Assembly: GCA_009809945.1 (NCBI GenBank)
Contig: WTPW01000025.1
Location: 289,365-353,364, forward strand
Source of the DNA: Gigaspora margarita
Taxonomy: Eukaryota > Glomeromycota > Glomeromycetes > Diversisporales > Gigasporaceae
Direction of reading: 5' to 3'
DNA: 64,000 nt
In this document: in pieces, positions 1 through 12,700 of the stretch
Layout: each line of letters opens with the position of its first letter
Numbering within the stretch: position 1 is the stretch's first letter
Notes under the pieces: model-generated
The model's database searches: none
Told to the model about the DNA's origin: nothing
What the model saw: the letters and a program-made list of their open reading frames with translations, nothing else
Program-made: the position numbers and the translations under genes

Positions 1-585
1 GGGGGGGGGGGGGGGGGGGTAATGTAAAACACATAATCAACTTGGTCTGGCCTAATTAGCTAAATTAACATTAATAAACAAGAAGCAAAGTATAAAATAT
101 TCATTAAACTTAAATAACTTATTTAAACGATTGATTGATCAAAATTATATTTTTGTGAATTCAACACGGAAAAAATTCTCGAAATAAAAGTGAAAGTCAA
201 AAAACGAAAGTCAAAGAGAAGATCAAAGTAAAATAAAAATTAGAGTGAAGTCATAGTGAAAGCCAAAATAAAAGTTGAAGATCAAATCAAAGCAAGGAGA
301 GTCAAAACGAAAATCAAAGTCAAAACGAAAATTAAAGCGAAGTCAAAGTGAGAGTCAAAGTGAAAGTCAATGTGAAAGTCAAAGCGAGAGTCAAAGTGAA
401 AATCAAAGCGTAAGTCAAAGTCGAAAGCTTCTTCGGGAATTATCTGTGTTGATCAATTAACGAATTTGATTGGTCAATTGGCACATCAGGCAGGCACTCT
501 TAATAAATGATCGGCAAAAATTTTAGCGTACAGTACGTACAGTACGTACAGTACTGTACGTATAGTACTGTACGTGGCACATCAC
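1..585 (-). mobile_element. Partial copy of the GTGATGTGCC inverted-repeat element (copy B1), cut by the window edge
   Basis: This stretch is a near-identical reverse complement of 43823-44400. It opens on a run of 19 G, which corresponds to the C run inside the nested MITE at 44356-44620. It ends at GGCACATCAC followed by TA (586-587), the same end as the complete copy at 43823-45163. Positions 1-52 are half of the nested GGCC MITE. GTAC-rich subterminal repeats lie at 528-575. The poly-G edge suggests the contig starts here because the run could not be assembled across. Confidence 0.8.
187..428 (+). repeat. 12-bp-type minisatellite (GTCAAAGTGAAA units) inside element B1
   Basis: Tandem, slightly diverged units of GTCAAAGTGAAA fill this stretch. 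They create an apparent 61-codon frame at 275-460 rich in Ser, Gln, Glu and Lys (SQSE repeats). The identical frame occurs at 43948-44133 on the minus strand in the other copy. I read it as a by-product of the repeat because no protein family is recognisable. Perfect conservation between the copies shows recent duplication, not necessarily coding. Confidence 0.75.
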
Positions 586-587
586 TA

Positions 588-1196
588 GTCCCGACGTACT
601 GTGGCTGCCGTTGTTGTCTGTGATAGAGAGTTACCCCCGAAATATCGACGACCGAAGCCTTAATTTATCCATTCGCCAAATATAACACGCCTCATTCGAT
701 ACGGTTGTCTGGATTTTGTTGGATTGATTGGTTGGGATTTAAGTTGTCCCGGAAACTCCGAATTGCCGGTGTAACCATATATGAGCATGCAGTGTCGCAT
801 CCGCTTATTTGCGCGGGTAATACAAACTCTTGAAGAGGAAATAACCAATCGGAGAGTGCAAATTTTGATTATTCCGGATCAACCCGACATAAAATTCGAA
901 CTGGAGAAAAAAGCGAAAATACGCAAAAACTAGTGTTTAAATCGACCTTGGTGCATTAATTAAAAATGCCGGGAATGAAATTTTACATATAACGAGTATT
1001 AATCTGTTTCTATAGTCTCTAGCGTTAAGGCCCACGCGCACTTAGTTTATTTACAAAATCGGATTTCCTTTTTTGGTTTGTATCACCTGCGCAAATAAAT
1101 AAAACGGTATTGATATTGATATAGCTATTAAATCCGTTGCGACATCATTAATAATGAATAAAGCTTCATTTTAGTTTATTATTATTATTATTATTA
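588..1196. other. Non-coding stretch, less AT-rich than average, with a dispersed repeat
   Basis: No convincing gene. The part around 868-933 (motif CAACCCGACA ... GCGAAAATACGC) resembles 54345-54410, so it is a dispersed repeat. A TAA/ATT run precedes the MITE at 1197. Confidence 0.5.
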
Positions 1197-1400
1197 GGTC
1201 AGACCAATTTAATTCGGTGGTTTGCATTACATCCTTCTCACAAAAGAGGGGAGGGCTGGAGGGAGTTATTATAAAACTTTTCTCCGAAATGACCCGCGAT
1301 ATTATAAAGGTTTCCGACATTTTCCGCATATATAGTGAGGGGGGAAAATGGGGAAGTCAGAGGGGGGTAATGTAAACTACCGAATTAAATTGGTCTGGCC
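1197..1400. mobile_element. GGCC-ended MITE (family A, copy 2)
   Basis: The terminal inverted repeats read GGTCAGACCAATTTAATTCG on the left and the complement of CGAATTAAATTGGTCTGGCC on the right. A G-rich inner block and ACATTAC/GTAATGT motifs are shared with 1665-1878 and 44356-44620. The flanks are TTA (left) and ATA (right), compatible with a diverged 3-bp TWA target as in PIF/Harbinger elements. It has no coding capacity. Confidence 0.75.
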
Positions 1401-1664
1401 ATATTATTATTATTATTATTAACTTTCTAAACTAATGAATACACTTCAGCATTTCTTATTTTTCTGTAATTTTTTATCGATTTTTTGCCGATATGAAAGG
1501 CGGGACTGGACTGGAATCGGAAAATATTGGTCTCACGAATATCAACTACGCTAAACAACACTCTAACACTATCTAATGTATGCCTTAATAGTGGTAGGCA
1601 ATGATCGGGACGTGGAAAACTTGGTCTGAGTTATTAGAGGGTTACTAATTTCTCCACCAAGTTA

Positions 1665-1878
1665 GGTGGGACCAACTGGATTCTGTGATTTACATTATCC
1701 CCTATCCACTTCGGAAGGGGGAGGGGCGGTTCATATAGTAAAATTTTAAAAAAAATTGTCCGAATTGTTCCGTGACTTATAAAATTTTTCCGAAATATCC
1801 CGTAGCCCTATGTATATTCTAAATTTTTTTACTATGAGTGGGGGGTAATGTAAAACACAGAATCTAGTTGGTCTCGCC
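1665..1878. mobile_element. GGCC-ended MITE (family A, copy 3)
   Basis: The arms GGTGGGACCAACTGGATTCT and AGAATCTAGTTGGTCTCGCC are inverted. The element is flanked by a direct TTA on both sides (1662-1664 and 1879-1881). It shares the GTAATGT next to a G run with copies 1, 2 and 4. A 3-bp TTA duplication fits the PIF/Harbinger superfamily. Confidence 0.8.
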
Positions 1879-1881
1879 TTA

Positions 1882-3058
1882 CCATTGGCCGAATGCAAAT
1901 CTCATTTTTCATTGGTAAATCACCGATAGGATGGCTAATAATGTAGTCACCGAACAATTGCTTCGTAATTGTAATTTTTGTAATTACGTTTTATTAAATT
2001 TTTTTTTAAATATTACTTTTCACTTTTTAATATTAACGTTTGGCAATTCTCTCGAATTTAGCTCCCTTAGATAAAATATTTTGAGAGCTCTCTTTTTAGT
2101 AACTCTTCGAATTCTTAATAAATATAACAATAAATATTGCATTATAACAATACAGTATTAAATAATTTTACAAATATTTAAACATTTATTATATTGTGCT
2201 AAATTACTATTTAACTTACATACTGGCACATCCTTACGTCCGTGCCTAAGTATATTTAACCATTATATTTATTAATTATATGTTTGATAACGATTATTAT
2301 ATTCTAAGTGATTGCGTATAAGCATAATGTTATTGGGAAAGTAAAAATGTCATGCGGTTGTATTTTTCAGTAAACTTTTGTAATTCATTGGTAAATGTTA
2401 CATTCTCATAAAATGGTTTAAACTGAAACATCAACAACTGCACTTACATACTATATATTTTGTGTTGCTAACGCTACAGATTCACCCTGTAATCATCAGT
2501 AATACAAATCACATGAATCAAAATTGGCCAATCAGTTATATATGGCGTTATAGAATTTAAGTAGTATAATATTTAGTATTGTAAACTTATAAGTTACGTG
2601 GTTTTTTTTTTTTGTTTAACCATTTTTATATGAGCCTTTAGTTTAATGTCGCTATAAAAATTTTAATGTAATTACAATACACGTAAAGTTGAAAATAGTA
2701 GTATTGACAAAAAAAATTAGTTTATTCTTGTATAAATATTATGTAATACAGATATTGTGTAACGGAAATAAACTATGACTAATCAAATTAATTATAAATC
2801 GGACGGACAGACAGCAATTAGAATTTTAGTAGTATAAATTTGTCGCGTAAAAAGAAGCCAAGTCTATTAATGCTCCTTATAATATATAATATATATAAAG
2901 TATATAGTATTGTATATATTACATTATTATTATTATTAGCCAATCAAATTGCAGAAGACAGACACGCATCCGCCATTTAGTAGCATAAATTAAACACACT
3001 TATTTTTAGACCAAAAATATTTTATATTTTTAGCTAGAGCAGGTCAAAATTCATAATA
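1882..3058. other. AT-rich intergenic sequence
   Basis: Very AT-rich with homopolymers and TA runs (2880-2935). I see no gene, tRNA or clear terminal repeats. Confidence 0.5.
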
Positions 3059-3129
3059 CAGTCAACCTTCTATAGAGAACCGATGTTCATTATAGTAAGC
3101 CTTTAAAGCTGTTTGATTATATTTGACTG
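3059..3129. mobile_element. Possible tiny pogo-type MITE remnant
   Basis: It begins CAGTCAACCTTC and ends TTTGACTG, with TA on both sides. The start resembles the ends of Tigger/pogo elements. Only 7 bp of the ends are inverted, so this is weak. Confidence 0.35.
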
Positions 3130-3275
3130 TACTTCAAAATTTTGATATCGAAAAAGCAATAAGAGGCTTTCTTGAGAAACCAATACACATATAGATCCGC
3201 ATGGGATGGACTGTCCATGGATTGTTCATGAATTGGTCCGGCATGGGCCTTATCGACTTTTTTATGGATCTGTTC

Positions 3276-3425
3276 TAGAGTTGTTGGTGAAACTGGTGAA
3301 GTTTGGTGAAACTTGGTGAAACTGGTGACTATCTAACATCTGATTGGCTATTGAATGCAATAGCCTATCAGATTTTAGATATTCACCAGTTTCACCAGCG
3401 TGATTTAGTTTCACCTGCAACTCTA
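3276..3425. mobile_element. hAT-type MITE, 150 bp
   Basis: The termini are TAGAGTTGTTGGTGAAACT and the complement of AGTTTCACCTGCAACTCTA. Flanking octamers ATCTGTTC (3268-3275) and ATCTGGTC (3426-3433) form an 8-bp target duplication with one mismatch. Inner arms repeat GGTGAAACT several times. The TAGAG-type end with an 8-bp duplication is typical of hAT MITEs. It is non-coding. Confidence 0.8.
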
Positions 3426-3433
3426 ATCTGGTC

Positions 3434-4397
3434 TCAAAGATTCGGGTCTATATAAAATTGGATATATTCAGATCCATCTCCGAACAATCCATATGTGCCA
3501 TATGATAATTATGCCGGAATGGTGAACAAAAACGTATTCAAGCTATTATCGAATTTTCTTTTTAAATTATTGACAATCGGTATTATGAAGATATGAATTT
3601 AGATATGTTTGGCACATATAATTTTTACGACAAAAAGTTGAAGCAATGATAAAATATCGGCTAGAAATAAAATTTATTAAATTTAATCAAATTTTATTCA
3701 AACTAATTTTTTGGTTTAAAAGTTAAATTACTATTTACAAAGATGAATATATTTCATATTCTGATAGGTAAAGGAAGGTTTACTTTACAAATCTTATTAA
3801 ACATGTAATATATTTATATATTTGACACACAAGTTAAAGATTATATAATTCAAAACATAGTGACTTGATGAGTTTAATCATTTTTGCAAAAAAAATTTTT
3901 GTCCAAATTTCCAAAGCATTTTTTTTTAAAATATTTAGTTATTTTTAAATTGTCAATAAAATCAATAATGCCTCAAAGTAGTGATGCCACTGAAATTGAT
4001 TTTTGAAAAAGGCTATTTCATCTTCATTAGAGAAAATTAAAATTTTTTATAAAGAAGAGCAAATAAAATTTATATAGATATGTTCCTTATAATTTCGTCT
4101 ATTCAAAAAATGTATCAAATAATTTTGTCATTCAAGTAAAATATGTCAAAAACAAATTTGTCTTCAAATTTTAATTTTAGATTTTAGAACCTGAAATAAT
4201 TTCATCCTTATGTATACTCCAAAGAGAATATTTAAACAAACTACCAAAGAACAAAAACTCATGACAGTCATACTTACAGAAAATCCAAAAATCAAGATAT
4301 TGTTGATTGAAAAGCAGTAGTTGGTGCTCTAGTTGGTGAGAAAATGCAGGATTTGTTCAAATAGCTTATTTGTAAACAAATAAAGTAAGGATAGAAT
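3434..4397. other. AT-rich intergenic sequence
   Basis: No gene or clear repeat structure recognised. Confidence 0.5.
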
Positions 4398-5953
4398 TAG
4401 TGTTCTGCCTACTCAGGTCACTTGCAAGTGACCCAGTTTGAAATTATAGCTACCTGGATAGTCAAGTCACAGGTTACATACAGTCATCCATATCTGCAAT
4501 ATTATAATCTGCACATAAATCTAATTTACTATAATAAATATTTGTATATTATTAAAGTTTAATAAAAATATTTATTTTTGAAAAACTTTATTTCTTTATT
4601 TTAATTTTATGTTACACTGATTCTTGGTTTGATTAATAAGGTACTGATGGCTTAAAAATGCTAAAACATGTTTTTATTTATTTGTATTTTAAAACATGTT
4701 TTAAAACATTTTATATATTTTTTGATTAAACACCAGATATAGTTAAACCTTTCTAAGTAGATTCACTTAGAACTATATTTTAGCAACAAGCTTTAGAAAA
4801 TAAGAAAAAAAGTATATTTATAAGATTATAAATATATTTGGGCCAGATTTGAATATATATTTGAGGAAAGTATTCACTTATAAAAAGTGCATTTTAGAGA
4901 GATCTAATTGTAGTTATTAATTATACTGCAAATATATTATGTAATCAAACCTCTATATTCTGATTGGTTTATAAATAAATATTGTTTTTTATTGTTTTTT
5001 ATTTAAATATCCAAATTTTTAAAACATTTAAAACATGTTTTAAAACACCTTGGTTTGAAATATTTGCTATCTCTATAATAGGTTTGGTGCTAAATTTTTT
5101 GTCAAAATATATCTCATAAATTCTTTTTAAGAATACTATAATGATGTTTGACTTTTGTATAATTTCTTTTCTAGTAATTTGAAAGTTCCACAATAGGTAA
5201 AAGAAAATTATTAGATTAATAAAAATAGCAAAAATATTAAGTAAATTACATTATACTAATGATTGATTTTTAGTTTTTTTTTATTTTTTATAAATTTTTG
5301 GTCAGAATTTTGCTGCTCAGATTATCTAATAATTACTAATTTTCTTAGCAATTCGTGTAGTTCATAGCTTTACTTGATCTACCAACTAATAAAACTATAA
5401 TTATATCCAAAATGTGATCAGTATACTAAAACTAATATAGCAATAAGTAAATAATTAAGTTATTATGCTTAATGCTTTTTGATTGGTTATACAACCTGTG
5501 ATCAAATATTAAGACTAATATAGTAATGAACAAGTTATGTCATCACAATTCAAATTTATTAACAATTGTTAATTGTAACAGTATCATGTATCAATTTGTA
5601 ACAAAATTTTGTAAATTATAAATCAACCAAATATTGAGAAATTATAGCAAAACAATATAAAATAAATAGAATACAGTATTTTATACTCCTGATTCTTTTA
5701 ATGCCAAAATAATAGCTAATCAGTGTAGTATATATGAGAAGGTCAGTAAAATACAAGCTAATTTATAAAACCTGTATTATACTAAATAATCAGCTATAAT
5801 TCTAACTCTAATACTAATATATATAATACCAGGTGGGTCACCTGTAGTAACCTATAGTGAAATTTTTTCTATTATTAGGACTTACCTGGGTTACCCAGAT
5901 AGGTGACCTCCAGGTGACCTAAGTTGGAATTTTTGAAACAAGTCAGAACACTA
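4398..5953. mobile_element. Non-autonomous hAT-type element, 1.56 kb
   Basis: It starts TAGTGTTCTG and ends CAGAACACTA. The flanks GATAGAAT (4390-4397) and GGTAGAAT (5954-5961) are an 8-bp duplication with one mismatch. Subterminal AGGTCAC/GTGACCT motifs occur at both ends (4415-4435 and 5835-5925). The only open frames inside are short and match no transposase, so mobilisation in trans is inferred. Confidence 0.7.
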
Positions 5954-6365
5954 GGTAGAATGCTAAAATATGTTGGGTACTTATAAAAAGATATATAGAA
6001 ACTTATAAGTTAGCTAATAGGTATGTTCAAAGTCTAAATTAAAAATAAGATCAGATTATTGCATTATTTATTTCAAAATAAATGCATCACCAATTTCAAT
6101 ATAAATTAAATTCTCATATTTTAATTTTGAAACTCCTATTTAATTACCAATTGGCCTTCTGAAGATTTTTTAAACAAAATACCCAATCCATTATCACTTA
6201 TATTACCAAGCAGTCTTATGAAGATTTTTAAACAAAATTTTATAATGAATCCGAACTATAGTTTGGGCTAGTGCAAAAAGATTTGTACCTCAAATAGCTC
6301 TGATTAAAATATTTTTTGTACAAATTAATTTTTAATTTTTTTAATTTAATATAATCATTAGATGA

Positions 6366-6450
6366 CCTGTAGATTGATATTACAGTAGTTAGTGTTCTGG
6401 GTTATGCTCACAAGGTCATTAGTTCAAGTCCAACAGAAGACAAAATCTGT
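6366..6450 (+). mobile_element. Possible tRNA-derived SINE head
   Basis: A B-box-like AGTTCAAGTCC (6421-6431) is preceded about 35 bp upstream by an A-box-like segment (TTAGTGTTCTGG). The stretch does not fold into a full tRNA by eye and has no identifiable anticodon arm. I therefore call it a SINE-type promoter remnant, not a tRNA gene. The body downstream is not recognised. Confidence 0.35.
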
Positions 6451-7025
6451 GCCAGGACCACAAGTAGTAAAGAACTACAATAAGAACTTGTATAATTTTC
6501 CAGTTTATGGACAGGATACTACAACAATAATGAGTTGCATGACATAGCCACTAAGACATGTAATATCCAAAAAAGGAAAAATCTAACAAGAAATGTTGTA
6601 AATATAAGAATTTTCCAATTAAAATTAAATGAACATTAATGTGCAACTTGACTAGTAGGCCATGTGTGTTAAAAATTGTGGACTCGAGAATGGGGTCCTA
6701 CAACACAGAACCAGAAACCCAGAATGTCAAGTGATGAATTTAACAAACATGTGCACCCACTGGTACAGTAATGAATTTGAATGTCAAATTTGAACGCCAA
6801 CAATGTTTTATAGATCTCTACTGAAATAAGACTCTGGACTTAAGATGATAGTATCCTAGGGTTACTAAGACCTTAAAAGGATAGGTGAAGAGAGAAATAT
6901 ATATATATATATAATTATTAGATTATCAGATTATAAAAATGAAATTATTTTGATTATTTTATTAATTCAATAAAAATTTTATTAATAGTAGCTTTTTTTA
7001 AAAATATTTACTATATAATTTACTA
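6451..7025. other. AT-rich intergenic sequence
   Basis: No gene recognised. A short TA microsatellite lies near 6898-6913. Confidence 0.5.
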
Positions 7026-7367
7026 CAGTCAGACCTCCATAAATGCAACCTCCATAAATGCAATACCTCCCCAAATGCACATTTTTGTCTTGTCTGTAAA
7101 AAATTATTAGTGCTAAATGCATGTTCTATATTCTGTAAATGCACGTTCTTCCAAATAATTTTCTATATCATGCTACCTCCATAAATGCACATAGCCAATC
7201 AAATTTTAGTATTTAAGATAGGTTATACAATTTTTGGTAGAAGTTATACAAACTTGATGATCTAATTCTTAAAGATGCAATTTAATTTGCTCTCTCTAAA
7301 TGCAATACCTTCCTAAATGCACGTTGCAGGCTTGTCTGTACACATTGCATTTATGGAGGTTTGACTG
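7026..7367. mobile_element. Pogo/Tigger-type MITE, 342 bp
   Basis: It begins CAGTCAGACCTCCATAAATG and ends with the inverted TTTATGGAGGTTTGACTG, with TA on each side (7024-7025 and 7368-7369). CTAAATGCA/CCATAAATGCA recurs subterminally many times. The CAGTC-type end with TA target and subterminal repeats fits the Tc1/mariner pogo group. It is non-coding. Confidence 0.85.
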
Positions 7368-7369
7368 TA

Positions 7370-9211
7370 TAGTAATTTATATATATGTATATAGTAAAAA
7401 AAATCAAATTATCTATTTTAAAGCTTAATTTCTTCACAACTATAATTCAATTTTGCTCAAATTTTAACCATATCTTTATTATATGCACATTAATGCACTT
7501 GCATAGTACAAGCACACACAACTGCATATTGGTTGTAGAATTATTTAAATTATCTTTTTTTTTAAAAAAAATTCTATTTTTTTAATTACAGCAAATTATA
7601 TATAATTAATTATTAAAATAAAATAATGTTAACCAATAAAAATAATATAATAAGTTAGATAAAACCTATTTTTTTGATCTTAATCAAAATATAAAAACTT
7701 TTACTTAGAATCAAAATTATAAAATTTTTTGAAGTACAAATTTTTTGCACCAACCCATACCTAAAATAAAAAAGCAAAATTTAGTCAATAAATTATTATA
7801 AAACCTTTAAGCAATGCAGAGTACTTATTTTGAAACATAACTAGAAAATGAAAGAATGCATCTTATATCTACTATTAGCAAGCTTAAAATTCAATTACAA
7901 TAAAGTAAAAGCATTCTAATTTATTATATGAATAGGTATTTTCTATATACTGAATATACTTAAAATTAATAAGTTATTGAAAACAACTATAGATCAAGCA
8001 ATTTGACTAACTATATTTTTTAGAAATGCAAATAATAAATATTATACTGCAAAGATGCATGACAAACAAAAATTAATCTACAAAATATATTATACTATAG
8101 CATTTCCAGAAGAAACCAGATGGAATAGTTATTATATGGTAGCAATTACTCTTTTATGAAGTTAGCAAGTGTTGAAAATATTTGAATATGCTTTTTTTAA
8201 TTTTATTATAAAATCATTTTATTTCTTTAGATTGTTACTCTTAATTATCAACTACTATTTGTCCAAACTCAATAGTAATTTGAAGAAATTCAATAATCAA
8301 CTATGATATCTTTAAAATTATTGATTCAAAAATATTTTGGGCAAACTTTACAATAATGTAAAAATTCTATATCCTTACTGTAAGATATTAAATATTTTAC
8401 AGTAATAACTCAAGTTAATTTATATTATACATGGCTTTGCATACATGGTTCAACTTTAAAATAATAATACTAACCAACAGTTAGATAAAAAGTTTTAACT
8501 TAATTAAAAAGAGATAGAACAGCCAGGAACAATATTTATTATTCTATCATATTTGCTATATCCAAAATACCACATGTTCTATTTTAAGAATAAGTTAATA
8601 ATCAATTACACAATATTAAACAAATATTTAATGTACTACTATAAAGTTGAACTAGAGGAAATCCTATATGTATTCTGTAGAAGTTTAATAATTTTTAATG
8701 AAGGGCTACTCATTTGATAATAATACTATAATCAATTTAATTATAATATATAGAGATATTATGAATTTTTAAATACTTTGACAAAAAGTGCTAGAAAAAG
8801 TAGTTTGCAGAATATACAAAATTTGTGTGAATGCAGCTACAATTAAATGTCTTTGGAGCTGCATGGATTTTTTGCAAATAGATCAGAGAAGTGATTAGTA
8901 GTAATTTTGCACTATATAATATTTTTATTTTTTTTAATTAATTTTTTAAAACAATAATTGTTATGATATTAAAGCTAATTTTAGAGATATGGGCAGTAAT
9001 ATTAGCAGAGAACTGAAGAATTGATGGGTATAGAAGTGAAAAAGATAAAAAATATCTTCTTTATTAGTTGGTTTAGTTGGAAATATTATTCAACTAGTGA
9101 TCAACTTTAATGCCAAATGGATATAACTATACTTTTTAATAAGTTACTATTACTATATTTCCTTTTTTTTTAAAAAAAAAATAATGTTTTTTATTATAAT
9201 TATAGAGAAAT
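7370..9211. other. AT-rich intergenic sequence
   Basis: No gene, RNA gene or clear inverted-repeat element recognised. Several open frames of 60-70 codons are expected by chance at this base composition. Confidence 0.5.
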
Positions 9212-9706
9212 AAGCTTGGATATTAAAAATTAAAAAACTCTTCCCATAGATCCTTTTTACCAAAATAAGAACAAAAAGAAAAAATTGTTCTAGTGACAAT
9301 ATCTCAAAATTTTATTAAGTAAAGTGACTTTTGCCCGTTAAGTAAACTCGTTGAGCATCTAAAGGTTAGCCTAAAAGAGGTGCAATATATATTAAAAGTT
9401 TACAATCTAGACAACTAGAAGCAATTAATCAAAAAACAAGCAACAAAACAGTTGTCTTGCCACCAGACAGTAACGGTCCTAAGGACCAACAGGTTCTCAA
9501 TAACACAATACACAGTACTACCTCTATCCTAAATAAAAACGCAAAAAGCTCCAGTACTAAACTCAAGCCAGTATCAAAAACAGTACTTGAACTATGTCCT
9601 TAAGCATCTCTTCTTTAGCTATCAGCTCTTGGTTCTTCTCCTGTAAATCAGCCCAATTGAAGCAGACCACTATGTCACGAAGACATCTACCCTAGAAGCA
9701 GAACAC

Positions 9707-12700
9707 ATGAAAGAATTTGTAGAAATTACTATTAGCGACGGGACCAAATTCTCTTTTACTGTAATCTTCTCTGTTCCTACTATGCCAGAATACAACGGCA
9801 AATATTACTTCTACAGCACGATTACCAAATTAGAAAAGATCCCAAATCTAGTAAATATCTCAGCCCACTGGGTATGCCAACATAGTGATACAAACCAATT
9901 AGCTCTGTTCAACCTGGTACAACAGGAAGACGGCTCTGTAAACATTAATGCAAAAACCCCAAAACAACTCGAAGTAAGAACATTGCCAATCTAATTCAGC
10001 CTTACGAGACAGCAATAAAACTGTACACAAAAAAACCAAGCACCAATAGTGAATTACTGATCCTATACAACTTCTTTATTGATATAGAAACAGACAATGA
10101 TTCTATTGGTAGCAACAAAGAAAGTACAGTACCCAATATTACCCTACCTGCTTCTATTAACAAAAATTTGAAAAATGAGCACACCCAAAGCAGTACAATG
10201 TCTCCAACAGGGCTCATGTATCCTCACGCACAAAGCACTATTTTAGAAAGTTCTAAATTACAATTTGGAAGGTCTATTGACCAACCCCCAATACTTCATC
10301 CATCCATATCCACCAACCAGATCTCCCAACTGACAATTTATAGTACTTCAAAGCAGCCACTTATAGCCACCTCAGCTAGCACTGGTAAAAAATGATTTCA
10401 CGTTATATCACCCCAGACCACACTCCCAAACAAAGCAACCAAAACAATACTTGACACTATGCTACGCATTATTAAACCACTATATAGCCAAATTGCAAAA
10501 ATAGGTGCAAATATACCTACTACAGAACCCATAGACTATACAGAATGGGCCTCCATTATACAGAGTAAAAGAGAAGAACCAATTAGCACACCTTTTAATA
10601 TCCAAACATAGCCATTTGATGCTATAGCAGCTGCACTCGAAACTACTGTGGGCATCTTCAAATTTGTCAGCTACAAACTAGCCACAATTCCAATACAGTT
10701 CCCACTTCTCGCAGCAATCCATCTCAAGTTCATCCACCACAATACACAATTTTTTACTACATTTACCCAGAATCTAAAAACCAAGCCTGCACACCAAAAG
10801 GAGTATACAAGCCTGTTCGATGATGCACTTAAAGCATACAAAGCAGAAAACAATATTACCTTAACAAACCGCAAAACACGTAGCATTATATACTTCATAC
10901 TAAAAACAATCCTTATTGGTCAACACCTTTTAAATGCTAACTTTAGCAGGTTTACACCCAAAGTCGTATTCGAGCTGCTTTGATATACTAGAGGCTTCCT
11001 GCAAATTAAAGATAAATATAACAAAGAAATTCTTAAAGAAATCAAAAAGGAGATCATTAAAGCATTTGACGAGAAGCTACTGTCTCTTCCTGGCCACCCT
11101 GAACAGATTCCTAGTGAAATAACAGAGATCCCACCCTTCTTACTTCCCATAAAGCTACGATCACATTCTAGAGGAATTGTTAATGCACTATGCAAGATCT
11201 TTAGTTTTAGTAAACTCCCTGACACATACTTTGCTAAACTTTCTCTACTCTCTTTACACTACAATGAACTTATTTTATGCTTGCAAAAGTACTTTCCAAT
11301 CCAATACCGGAGTGCACTTTCTTATATAGGGAAATATAAAAAGAAGCTCACAGACTACTATGAAGTAGATGGTAAGTTCCCTGTAGTATACTTTGATCTA
11401 CCACCCAAAAAGCAGCCTCTCCCTTCCACATACCAGGAGCTCAATCATGCAGTCAGAGGATTCTTTCCATTCAACCCAAACACATCACTGATCCCACTCT
11501 CAGAAGTTGTCACTGAACTTAGAGAATACTATACATTCAAACTCCTACCTAATAATTACATTAGTATGAAATTTTCTTTTTCCACAGCAGTGATAGTAAA
11601 TGATCTGGTCATTTGCAAATTTTTCAAATGATCTCAAATGAGCCTGAAATGACTAGTTATTAATGGTCATCTCAATTTTGGATTATTTAGAATGACTCGT
11701 GACCAAATGACCATGGTCATTAGAAATGACCAAGGTCATTTGAGGGTTATTTGGTCATTAGGCCATCGTGCATATAGAGTTTGTATCCCATATCTAATAT
11801 TTTTTACATTGATTGATCAACTTTAACTGCATAATGCATATGTATAGGTTTCGAAGTAAGCTGAGTTGGGCTAGATATTTGTAGACTTAGCCCCAAACTC
11901 AATAAAAGATTATATGTTCAGTCCCACCTAGGAATTGTAAATAACTCGATCATTTTGATCAAAATTTAAATAACTCCAAACTATTAAATCATGATAAGAT
12001 CATTTTGGTTATTAAGTTCATTTAGTTTATTGGCATATAAAATAATTTTATTGGTCAAATTTTTTTTTTCACTTTACAACCTTGCACTAATTTATTAGAA
12101 ACAAACTATTTCTAACTATAACATTAGACTAATACCTGAAAACTCCACTAGTGCCCAGGTATGGTTGTTGCACTGATATTTGTTAGTCTCCAAGCTATAT
12201 ATAACATTATTCATATATTTCTTCGAGAACATATCCAGGTTCTCAGCTACCTCTTCATAGACCATTCCTTCAAAGACTTCATCCCTGAGCTACTCATAAA
12301 GATGAATAAAAAAAGGAAAAAAATAAAGGGGAAAAATACAACTAAACAAAATCCTACAAACAAAACCAAAATAAAAAAAAAAGACACAGTAAAAGAGAAG
12401 AACAAAAATAAAGTCATGAAAAAACAGAAAATGAAAGTGTTAATACATCTAAATACTAAACAATAAAAATTATATAATACTGTGCAAGGAATCACCTCGT
12501 CTAGTATTATAATATATAGAGAAAGTTCTAGAATTTATTTCCTCTGATCAACCAACTCCTATGCATTACAACTTCATTATGCATTATTCCTGTTTACAAC
12601 TTCACGTGCCTTTTTTCTGATTAGGATAGGAACAACAATATTGATTTTTTGGAGAGGGTATGCCGAATTTCCCACTTTTTATCAAAATTCCAGAAAAAAA

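Noticed and set aside
787-933. 48-codon frame with protein-like composition (ending KKAKIRKN)
   Set aside because: Part of the underlying DNA recurs at 54345-54410 as a non-coding repeat, so coding is unlikely.
9707-9994. Independent host gene of 95 codons
   Set aside because: Lies at the start of the LINE ORF1 region within the LINE's target duplication.
12161-12466. Lys/Asn-rich 101-codon frame
   Set aside because: AAAATAAAG-rich low-complexity DNA inside a hAT-type element; no domain.
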